This document shows, piece by piece, positions 37,901 through 50,068 of a DNA stretch of 64,000 nucleotides (positions within the stretch are counted from its first letter, which is position 1; the number at the start of each line of letters is the position of its first letter). Position numbers and translations under genes: made by a program. The notes under the pieces are model-generated. The model saw only the letters and a list, made by a program, of their open reading frames with translations, was not told the origin of the DNA and ran no database searches. Origin of the DNA: Mansonella perstans (lineage: Eukaryota; Nematoda; Chromadorea; Rhabditida; Onchocercidae); the NCBI GenBank assembly GCA_037074765.1, contig JBAMDO010000059.1:62001-126000 (forward strand), written 5' to 3'.

Positions 37901-40900
37901 CTTTCTCTCTCTGTCTTTCTTTATTTGTACATATGATTGTTAGATTTACTAATTTATTTAAAATATCCTTAAAATGAAGTTAAAATTTCAAAAAAGATAT
38001 AGCAGCTATCATTTTTCCAAATGTTTAACAATGATAACACTGAAATGATGATGAGCTATCACTATTTATCCTACGGTAATCGCATGATGACAATATTTGA
38101 CGAGAACTATTAGCATCTGTCTATCTGTCTGTCTGTCTGTCTATCCGTCTGTCTATGTCTGTCTATGTCTGTCTTTTCTTGTCTGTTAGTATTTGTTGTC
38201 TATAATATCTCTATGCTCATATATATATTTGGGGGATAAGAAAAATTACTGGGAAATTTTGGATTGTCGTCTGTCTGTCCATCTTTTTCAAAAATTATCT
38301 TTCAACCACTGTTCCTTTCTACTTTGTTTTCCTTTTTAATCTTTTTCTCGAAATCTTACAAGAATTTGTGCACCAAAAGGATTTACAATAATGATAATGA
38401 TGATGATTATGATAATGATTGTAATAATGATAATAAGAATGATAATAAATAAATAAAAATAAAAGTAATTTTTTTGCCTTTTCAAATAATAATAATAATA
38501 ATCATTATCAACATTAACTATCATTTAATAAAAATCATAATACTTAATATGTTTATTATTTTCTCTATCATTAACTTTTTTTTTTTTTTTTATCATTATT
38601 CTTATCATTTATAAATACATAATATTAAAAGTTTTTTTTTTTCTTTTGAAAGTAATTTTTCTTTATTTTTTACTTTTTCTTCTTTCTTTTCTCTCTCTTT
38701 CTCTTTCGTTTTTGTTGAATTTTTTTTTTCTATTGAAATGATAAAGGGTAAATAATAATAGCCTAATCAATCAATCAATGTATGATAAATGATGAATAGA
38801 CTGATTGAATTGCAAGGGGAGTGGAAAACATTCTGGTTAACTTGTTCAAGTTCCATTCAGATCATCAATCAAATCAGAGCTATTCCGAAAAAAAAAAAAA
38901 AAAAAAAATCATTTCGCTCAATCCGTCATTTCTTTTCAGATTCCTGAGATTTGCCGCATCTTTTCTTTTCATTTTTCTGTTTCCTCTTTCATTTCATTTC
39001 ATTCCATTTCTTCTCTCTCTGAAAGTGTTAAATGAAATTTTTGAAACGACAGAGTCAGTGTGTAGAAGAGACAAAAGAAAAGTGGAACATTTGACGCTTC
39101 AGGATATAAGCAAATATTCACACCCATTAACAAAATTTTCATCACTTTAAAACAAAAAGACAAAAGTTTTTCGTGTTTTACAAATTTTAAAAAATTTTAA
39201 CACAAAATCATTAAATAAAATTAAGAATACAATTTTAACGAACGAGAAATAAGTACAATGAAATTTATTTTTGTTCAAAAAAAAATTTTAAATTTTTTAA
39301 TTTATTAAAATTGAATTATTGAAATAATTTCAAATCAACGAACAATATTTTGAAAACAACAAACTTACGAACTTGTTTTATCACTTCAAAAACAAAAAAG
39401 TTTTAAATAATGCAATTAAAACCGAAATGTTCGGCAATGTTTTTTCGTCTCAAATTTAATTAATTAATGAGCAATAAAATAATATTATTTGTTGATGGAG
39501 AGAAGAAAAGGATGTAATTCTACACAATGATACTGTAACTAAGACAAAATGCTTATGCTACTTTAAAAATTTCTTTTTTTTGAAGTAATAAAATGAATGA
39601 ATTAATTTCTAATGACTAATTTTATTAAAAAATTAATTTTTCAAAAAAAAAGAGTGAAGAAAACAAATGCATTATTTAATACATTTTAATGGGTAAATCA
39701 AAAAACAATCATTTAATTGAAAGATAAAAAAAAGAAAGGGAGAGAGAAAGAAGGTAAAAGAAAAAAAGATAGCGAAAAAAACAGGAAACAGAAAGAGTGT
39801 CAATGATGAAAGTTTATGTATTGCTAACAAAATTTCTTTTTCATTAACAAATTTTATTAAATTATTTAAAATAGTTTACAAAAACATAATGAAAATTTTC
39901 TTCAACTTTTCTCTCTCCCATTTTATTATTTCTTTCTCTCCCTCTCCTTCTTCCTCTTCTATTTTCTCTTATTTTTTTATTTATATTTATTTTTTCTTTG
40001 AAAAACAAAAATATTTCATCGTTATTGATTTATTTTGTTTTTTGCTTTTTTTTTGGTGGGAAATTTAATTTTTATTTTGATATTTACAGTGCATATGAAT
40101 GTATGCAGACGCTTTTGCCAAAAATAGCAATAATAATGATTAACCAGTTATTAATTGTTAATATATTTTTCAGCTAAATCAGCTCTATTTGTTCACAATT
40201 ATATAATAAACGAATTAATCAAATTTTTTTAAAATGCCCGAAATTTGTGCAATAAAAAAATTAAAGCATTTGAAAGAAATAAAATGTTTGGGAAAAAATC
40301 ATAAAAATTTTTTTAATTGTTTCATTTGCTTTGTGAAAATTTTTCAAAAAAACTTTTTTTCTCCATTTCATACTGTAAAAATTTTTTTCTTCTTTTTTCT
40401 GTTCTCTCAGTTTGGCGCATTTTTATTTAAACGTTTAACAACCAATTTTCTAATTAAATTTTGACATTTAAAGGAAAACCACTAGAGTTATTTTGAAAAC
40501 AGAGTGGCTTTTTTCCTTACAAAAAAAAAAAAAAATTTGAACAAAAATTTTAGTTTCATAAAATTTTTTGATTTTTTAATTTTTTTTTTGTAACTAAAAA
40601 AAGAAAATGAATTGGTGACAATAGTGGAATTTGCAGTGATGACAATACTGTGCAATTTCTTTTTTTTTTTTTCATCAGGAAAGTTCGAAAGGACATGCAA
40701 TTTTGATCAGCATTATTTTTCTTTTCAAAAATGTTCCCAATTTTTGATGATAAATTAAAATTATCAACAAAAAAAAGTTAGTAAAAATTTTTGCTTTTTT
40801 TTTGTCACACTCAATTTGGTGACATCATTAAGCAATTTTTCGAAAAAAAAAGAAAAAATTGAAAAGATAAAAATTTTTGAAACTTTTAAACATTTAACAC

Positions 40901-43900
40901 ATATTTCATTTTAATGCAAAATTAAATTGTTTGTTTGTGTCTTTCTTTTTTCGTTTTTTTCTTTTCCGGAAAATTTTTTTCTTGTTAATTTTTTTTTTAC
41001 TAAATTAAATTTAAATTTATGAAAAGGGCAAAAAATGTGTTTTCTTCTTTTTGTTTATATTTTTAGTTTGTATCTTTTTTCTTTTTTTTTGTATGTTTGG
41101 AAAATGTTTTAAAACTTGTGCTGTTTTTTTTTTCTTTTTTTTATTTTTGCTATTTCATTTTTTTTCAGTACAAAATTTTTGCTTTAAAAAGCTTAACAAA
41201 TTGCTAAAATTTAAGAAAAAAAAAAAGCATTTGGCATCATCAGTGGTTGTTGGAAACAAATTCGGGTCGAATAGGTTAACGATAGGTTGCCAAGTGGCTT
41301 ACTTCTGTCTCCCCTCTTTCTCCCTCTCTCTAAATCATCGGGTTGTCATTGAATTCGGGACAACGACAGCTGTTGCGTCAATGTATCATAGTAACAAGAT
41401 GTGATACATGTCGAAGAACAGAGGAATTGGTAAGGGAGAGTGAATTAACTTCTACAGTGACCGCTTCATTATGTTTCAAAATCATCAATTTCTTGTCCTC
41501 GAGTTGATTGATAGATATCATTATGGGTATATCTTATCCTTCTTCTCCTCTTCTTCACTCATCACCGCGCTTTTCCCGATCTAATTTGGCTTTTCAACAT
41601 CTCTCTACAACAACAACTACAACTAAAACTATTGCTACTACTACAACTACTACTATTACTACTTCATAAATTCTTTAAGTTGTTGTACAGTTCTTTGAAG
41701 ACATAGTTTACCGATTTACATTCATTTCAAATACAAACAAAAATAATACGCAACAAATTTCTCTTCATTGATTTAACGAAAAGCCAAAAAAAAAAAAAAA
41801 AAAAAAAGAGACATAAAAGTCATTAAGTATTTGTCGTTAAAAGTCAAAGCTATCAAAGAATGAATGAAAATCGATAAATGCTACCATTCGAACTGAATTA
41901 CTTTCCGGAAAATTATTGCACTTAATGTGTTTCCTAAAATATTCTAGAAAAAAAAAAAAGAAAAGGCAGTAAAAAGGATTTATATATCAGAGAATCAAAA
42001 GTAATTAATGAGTTGAAAGTTTTTTTTTTTTTTTTTTTCAATAAAATAACAAGTTTATTTTTTTTATTCCTTTCAATGAAGCAATAGAAAATTTAATTTT
42101 TTTTTTCACTTCGTCATTTATCAACAAAAAATTAAATTCAATTAAGTTTCTTTACAATTAAATTTCAAAGGAGCATTCCATTCAAATGTAGAATGAAATT
42201 AAGCAACAGTTATCAAAAAAATTTAAAAATATAAACTGCAAAGGACATGGACAGTTTTATTTATTCTTTAAATATTTTAAAATTAATTTAAACGTCGTTA
42301 TTATCATCATTATTACTAAATTGTTAATTTAAATTTAGTGTTAGAATTTAAATACTAAATAAATATATGCATGTAACAGTATGAAGATTTAAATCCTAAA
42401 CTTTTTTAAATAATTTAAAAATTTTTAAAATCCTTTTAAAATGCATTTTTTTTTGTTTCTTCTACGTCTTCTTTCTCTTTTTTTATTGTTGCTTTTCAAG
42501 AATTGCGAAAAGAAATTTGTTAATGTCAACGAATGTGCTTACACGGTACCGTTGAAAAAAAAGTAAAGATACGATAAGTTGTGGAATTTTCTGGAACAGT
42601 GTTAAGTGAGTTTATCAAAAGGAGTGGTGGTTTCACAAGTTACCATGATTAATGAGAGAAGCAACAATGCTTAAACTTTATCACTGCACCATCACTTCTA
42701 TTACCACCGAACAGTTGATTCTTAAATGCTTTCATCTATTGATCATTGATCATTGATAATTGATAATAATGTTAATCCATCTACAATATTACTTTTTATT
42801 CTTCTTTGAATATAATATTCAATCTTACTACACTTATATCCTACAAAACAAAAGTGCCATACATAAAATATATTGATAAATATATGATAACTAACACAAA
42901 CTGTATAAATTGCTTCTCAATTAATTTATTACTAGACATCGTATATTTATAAACCTAATATATTTTACATGGTGTTAAAGGTATTGCATATTTATGAACA
43001 TCATTAATTTATACTACATTGTCTGATATCGTTTATATTTTTCATTATCATTGTATGATAATTTATTATTTTAAATTGTTAATTTAAAAAAATAACAAAT
43101 AAGAAAATAATTAATAAAGTACATGAATTATCAATTAGACAAAAATTAAATAGTACATGACTTATTAATTAGACAAAAATTAAGTTTGATAAAATTGTTA
43201 AAGAAAGAAGTATTTTAATTTAATTGAACAGGAGCAATTCATATTAATATAATTGGAGTAATTTAAAAAAAAAAATTAATTACAGTAAAAATTTAGCCGT
43301 TCAAATGAATGAAAATATATTTAAACAATTTTATTCCTACTATTAGCAAATATTTTTAATAATAATAATAGATCTTCCATATAATTTTCAACTTTGATAG
43401 TACAAACTTCCAAGATTTTTATTTTGCTTTTTATTAATAAATTTTGCAAAATATTTTTTTTTTTTAACTCTTAAAGCATTTTAACAAAGCATTGAATGTT
43501 CATTTAGCTATGAGGCTATTCAAAAAATGAACGAAAATTTGAAAGAGCACAGAAAAAATTGTTGTCATATATGTGTGTGTGTGTGTGCTGCCATACGAAA
43601 ATTTTTCAAAAATTCTTGCAAGGGAAAAAAGAAAAAGAAAAATAATAATTTTGAATTTTTTAGAAATTATTTTGAAAAATATATAAAATGAAATTTTGTT
43701 TAAAATTATTTTAAAAATTTATTAAAAGATCAAATGTATTTTAAAATTATTTCAAATTTCTCAATTTTTTTTTTTCAGACTATTTTAAATTCAATGCATA
43801 AATATCAACCACGGTTACACGTTGTCCGGTGTGCTGAGCTTATTAATTTACCATATTCAATTTTTCGTACATTTGTTTTCAAGGAGACCGAATTCATCGC

Positions 43901-46900
43901 TGTTACTGCCTATCAAAATGAAAAGGTTTGCTATTTCCACTTTGAACAGTAGTATATTTAAATTTCAGTTGCTTTAAATTTAACAAATTTTCACATTGTC
44001 ACATTTCATTTAACTTTTTTTTTCGACAAACTGGTTATTAAATTTCTTCAATTAAGGTTAATTAAAGCTGTAATTAAGGTCTTTTTTTTTTGCTCACTTT
44101 TTGACAATTACTCTTGGTATATCAAACAATTTAAATTTCTTTTAATTTAATCACACATATGTGTGTGTGTGTGTCTGTCTGCCTGTGTGTTTGAGATTTC
44201 GTTATATTTGTTGGCAAGAAATAAAAAAAATTTTTTTTTTTTTGCTTTTAAAAATGGAATAAGTACTTCCATTTAACACTATTTTTCATTTAACCAAGAA
44301 ACTCTTTAGTTTTTTCCTATTATCCTAATTTACCTTGTAATTTTACCCAACTTTTTCCATTATCCTAATTTACCTTATTTTTTATTGGTCAATCTGATTT
44401 GATTAATTTTATTTATTTCATCCATTTTTGCTAAACTTTTTTTTTTTCGTTTCCGCCTCAGTTATATTTATTGTTATGCTTTTAATAGGCGCATCGAGTA
44501 AAACTAACAAGCCAATCAACTAACCATCTAGCTCCATTGTGTATGCTTAATTAATTATCTCATATTACAACAGTGCACTAATTATTTGCCTATAACTAAT
44601 TTTGTGGTGTTTGTTGTTAGGATAATTTATGGAAATCCATAAGAGAATAAATTTATTGGTACTGTATTCGCTTGACCTCAATCAGTTCAATTATTTGCAT
44701 AGGTTAATTGCTAATCAACTTATAAATTCAATTGTTCAGTTATACATTTTGAATTCAATTATATTAAAATTATGCAATGATTTTTGAAACTAAAATTAAT
44801 ATAATAATTAGTTTTTTTTTCTTGGGAGCTTTTTACAATGATTAATGTAAAGTTATTGATTCTTTTATGTATTACAATCAAGATATCTCGGGAAAACTAG
44901 CTTTTTTTTTTACATATCATATTCCATCCTTGCAAACTAATCCTTGTTATCATTTATTTTTTTTTTTTTGTATTGTTACTCTTTTTCTCTAATGCTTTGA
45001 GAAAAAAATACTTTACGCCTTATTTTTCATTTACTTTTTTCGTCTTTTCTTCATCTCTTTTTACAATAGTCTTTTCCTCCTACTTGATCAATAGAGATGA
45101 GAGTTCTGAAATTGTTATTAAGTAATTAAACGGCAAAAATCATATAAAAAAGTAGCCAGCACAGTATCTAAAATGCCAAATTAAATGTTTACATTATACA
45201 CAAATTTACTATACATATATTAACATACAACACGCACACACACGCACACACACCGCATACACACACGCACACACACACGCACACACACACGCACACACAC
45301 ACGCACACACACACGCACACACACACGCACACACACGCACACACAAACACACACGCACACACATAAACACATACACGCATGTTTGTACTTTCAAATAACA
45401 CAATGACATCTAGCATTTGGCTATTCCAGTTGATCTTTAACCTTTTACCTTTTTTCCTTTAACTAACCTAAATGTTTTTTCTGCAAAATTTTTACTCTAA
45501 AATTACTTTCTTACATTATTATTGTAATACCATCATTTGTACGTCCTTTGTTTTAAATCTTTTAAAAAAAATTTAAAATATTTTTTCAAACATTCTTAAC
45601 TGTAAAAAATCAATGATGGAAGTGATGAATGAATATTTTAGGAGTTTCAAAATAGCAAATAAATAATGATTACATAATGAATCAGAATGATATGATAACA
45701 ATAAAATTATCATTCATTTTTTTTTTTTTTTTTTTGAAAAAGGCCAACTGTCAAATCATCTATCTCTTCACTGTCTTAGAATCAATCCTAAAAAAACTTA
45801 TTTAAATAAAATTACTTTTAAATAAAATATATTTTTTGTTTCTTTTTTAAAATAACTATTTATTAAAAATATGCAAAAAAAAAAAAAAGAAAAAAAAAAC
45901 ACAAGATATTTTGAATACAAAAAGAGAAAATTTGAATACTTAAATATTTGAATTTAGTTATAAGATATTTGCACGAGAAAAAGAAAATTAATATTTTGAT
46001 GTGATAGGGAATCAAATTCAATTTAATACTAAATTTCACTTTGTTTTTTTCTTTTCTTCTCTCAACTTTTCTTTTTTTGTTTATTTCACTCATTTATTTG
46101 TTGCTAATATGTTTCAGATATATTGAAAATATATTTATTTGATATATTATTTACTTAATGAATGAGAGATTATGTCCCTTCTTCTTGGAATAGTTTATCA
46201 TTGACCGTAACTGATTTTTTATAATCCTTTCAACTCTGTTGAATTGTCGGACATTTTTAATCATTGAGTAAATTTGAAAACATTTGAAAAGTTTAACTGT
46301 AATGCTGCTATCAAAGCTATCAATATAAGGAAGATCATAACAATAAATTTTCATTTTATTGTTAATGAGAGAGAGAGAGAGAGAATGGTAATGAGTAATA
46401 AAGTTTGTATATTTTTTTAAAATTTCAATAATAATAATTATTGATTGCAATAATTTGAAAAATTATTAATGAATGAATTTTTTATTGAACTGATAAAATT
46501 CAAAAAATTTTTATGGCATTTTTTTTATAAAAATACAAAAAAACAATTTGAAATATTTTAATTAATTACTTACTTAATCTTTCGTCTCCCTTTCTTCCTC
46601 TTTCTTTTTTTTTTTCATCTTTTTGCAAATATATCTTTAATTTGTAGCAAAAGAACGAATTTTATTATGTAAGCATAACTAAAATGTTTCATCCATAATT
46701 ATCAGTGATACAGTGTTAAATTACGGTATTTTTTTTTACTTTGTTGACATTTTTAATTATCATTTTCACGTTTTATTATTTATTTATTTTGTTTTTAAAT
46801 GCAAAAATTGTGAACGAATTTTCCGTTTTACACTGATACATTAAATCGGTTTATTTATTACATTTTTTTTCCAAATTATTTTCAGTTTGTTCTTTTTTCT

Positions 46901-47213
46901 AACTATTCATGGATGGAAATCATGATAATACTGATGAATTAATAATAAGTATTTATAGTATTTGTGAAATTACTGTAATTACTATATATAATAAATAGCA
47001 ATATATTTGTTTTTGCAACAGCTACATTTTACAAATGGTATTTTAGCAATGACAATAATGATAAGATTAGTGATAGTAATGATAGGAATAAAAATACTAT
47101 CGCAATATTGTCAGTTATGACGATAATAAAAAATAGTAATAAAATAGATGCACAGTGATCTGTGGTACTGTTTGATAATACTATTATCAGTAATTAATTT
47201 TCCTTCAGAACTC

Positions 47214-47247
<34 letters not shown>

Positions 47248-49997
47248 TTTAGATCATATAAGATCATTCATTCTCTATAAAATGAATCAATATCAATGAA
47301 TGGGTTTGGATTTTTTTTTTGCGATCTGAAATTAAATTTATTGTTCTAACTGATTTGTGTTTTGTTTAGATAATTGATTTTTATGATCCATCTTTAGTAT
47401 CACTGCAATAGTGTGATTGTAGCAGTAATAGTTGTTAAACTAGTTGTAGTAGCAATGGCAGTAATAAGCAATCAATCTATACGGCTAAAAGTTTATGATT
47501 TGGCTATAGTTCTTCAACATATGAACATATGTTATCAGCTGTGCACAAATGATATTTCATAAATACAACAATATTTGATCAATTTTAGCCGTGCATATTT
47601 TCCAACTTTAAAAATTTCAAAATTCAAATCTTATATGTTTGAAAAAAAATTGTTTAAAAAATTTTATTTCAAATAGTAATAGAAAAGTGATTGAAAGAAT
47701 TAAAATACAAAAGTCAAGAAATCTACAAATGGGTATTCTTCCACTATATCAGTAAGGGACAGAAAGAATTAAAAAAGAATAATATTTGATTTGAGAATTC
47801 TTTTTTTCGTTAAACCTTATTTAATTAAATTCATTTTCTTTTAATTCTTATTTCCGTCTTTTTTTTTTAAATTCAATTTATTTAAATCAATACAGAAATG
47901 GAGCAAATATTTGTTAAGAAAAAGACTCATCTAATTTAAGCAAAAGAAAAACAAAAGACAGTTTTAAAATTCAAAGCATTAAAATTTAATTTTCTTTTTT
48001 TTTTTCACCTGAATACTTTTATTTGTTCCGGTTTATTAGTGACATGTAACAATCGCCGAAAAAATAATTAGTTTTAAGATAGTGTTGACCTCCTCAGGTC
48101 TTCTTCTTTCAAATTGTTATAAGTCGCCGAATTTCAAAGCTCTTTTCCAATACATCCTTATCCATGAACATCTTTTAACATGTAATAATGAGGGAAGGAA
48201 CAAGGGGAGGGGAAAGAGGGGGACAAGAGGAAAAAAAAAGAAGAAAGGGAGCAAATTAATTCTTTTTATTTTTTTAATTATTTCATTTCATTAATCTTAT
48301 TCATATGGACATAAGGATTTCCAATGGAACAAAATTAAAGCAATATTCATATGCCATATTATCAATTCAACTATTTGGCTCATTCACTTTTCATCATTGA
48401 AATTTTAGAATAAAATTTAATGTACTTGTAAGTTTGCTAAATCAATTTATTTAATGGATCAAAAATTCTAAATTATTTTATTGCTTTATAAATGAACTGT
48501 TTTATGGATAATTTAACCAAATATTCATTATATGTAATATTTGATATTTTGCTTTGAAATTTTTGATTGTTTTTTTTTTTTTTCTTCTTCTATGACAAAG
48601 AGGAAAAAAGAGAAAGAGAGAGAAAAAAAGAAGAAGTTTCCAGCATTTATCACTTTTTACTATTATTATCAATTTTTGTTTCTTTGCTATTTCAAACTGT
48701 CATATTTCTTAACAATCAAAAAAAAAAAAAAAAAGGAAAAATGAATTTGTTATTTTTATTCTAACTTATTCGGATTATTCTAACTTTTGCCAAAAAATTT
48801 TGAAATTATTTTTTTCAATTAAATAACATTTGAAAGATTTTCATCGTTTTAGGCAGAGGAAATATCGATATTTGAAATCATCAATGATATGTGAGATTGT
48901 CAATGACAAAAAATTTTAATAGAAAACATGACAAAATACTTTGAGATTATCAATGATAGGAGTTTAAGCAGAGAAAATATAATTGATATTTTAATTTTGT
49001 TCTATCAATTTTAATTTTGAAAATAAAAAGAAAAGTCCTTTTTGTTAATTTTTCTAAATCAATTTGATAACAAAGTATTACTTTCTATCAGATTGATAAG
49101 TTAACAAATGGAAAATAATTTCACATAAAGTTTTATATACTGTAAGTGACAAGGTAATTTGGAGTCAAAAAAACACACAGAATATGACGCTATGCAATAA
49201 AAATATTTCATACTTCATAATGGTACTGCTGTATGTATCAATGATACATGGATACAGTAATATGATACAGCAATATAGGGGAAATATATGTATGATGATG
49301 AATTTAAAATTGCTAATTACATTTGCTTTTTTCTTTCTTTCTCTCTATCTCTCATTAACTCTATCTTGGTTAAACTGTATTAACAGTATTATTATTACTC
49401 AAATTATCAAAATAACTATGGTAATGCAAATATTTCTTGAAGTACAAAAATATTCATAAAATGTTAGCTTCTAACTTTAAGCATAATACAGTTGGCAATT
49501 TCAATTGTATTGTAAAATAAAATAAGCCAAATATTTCATCGATTTTTTTTTTTCCTTTTTTCATTTTCTTTTTTTGTCATTTTTTTTGCTTTTTTTTAAC
49601 AACAGTTGTCTTCTTTTTTTTCAAAATTAAATTTTATTATTTTTATTCAAAGAATTTCAAGTGTTAAAATAAATTATAAAATTTGCACGTTTTTTTTTTT
49701 TTTTTTTATTAAGTTTTTAAAAAAAGATTTCAATAGAATGAAAAAAAAAAAAAGAAAATCTTTTTGCATAAATTAAATGATAGAGCAAAAAGTGAAAAAG
49801 TGGAAGAAATGTTAAAAAAGCTTATTAGCTTTTAAAAGATGGAAATAAATGAGAATGAAATTAATTCGAAAATGAAGTAAAAAGCCTTTATTAGCTCTTC
49901 TCATTCTCTCTTCTCACCCAGTCTAGGCAAGCAAGCAAGCAAATAATTTTCATTTCTGATTGGTATACGGTGCATTTGTTATGTATGTGTTTGTGTA

Positions 49998-50068
<71 letters not shown>

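Larger units (their letters stand above)
34813..43778. other. tbx-2 intron 2 (9.0 kb)
   Basis: A long, very AT-rich intron dominated by poly-A/T runs. It includes CTGT and AAT/GAT microsatellites (38.1-38.5 kb), a higher-complexity stretch at 41.22-41.48 kb and a two-copy duplication at 43.12-43.18 kb. Open frames are Phe/Lys-rich and unconvincing. Confidence 0.65.

Noticed and set aside
45189..45416. Cys/Val-rich minus-strand frames
   Set aside because: They are repeat products of the AC array.
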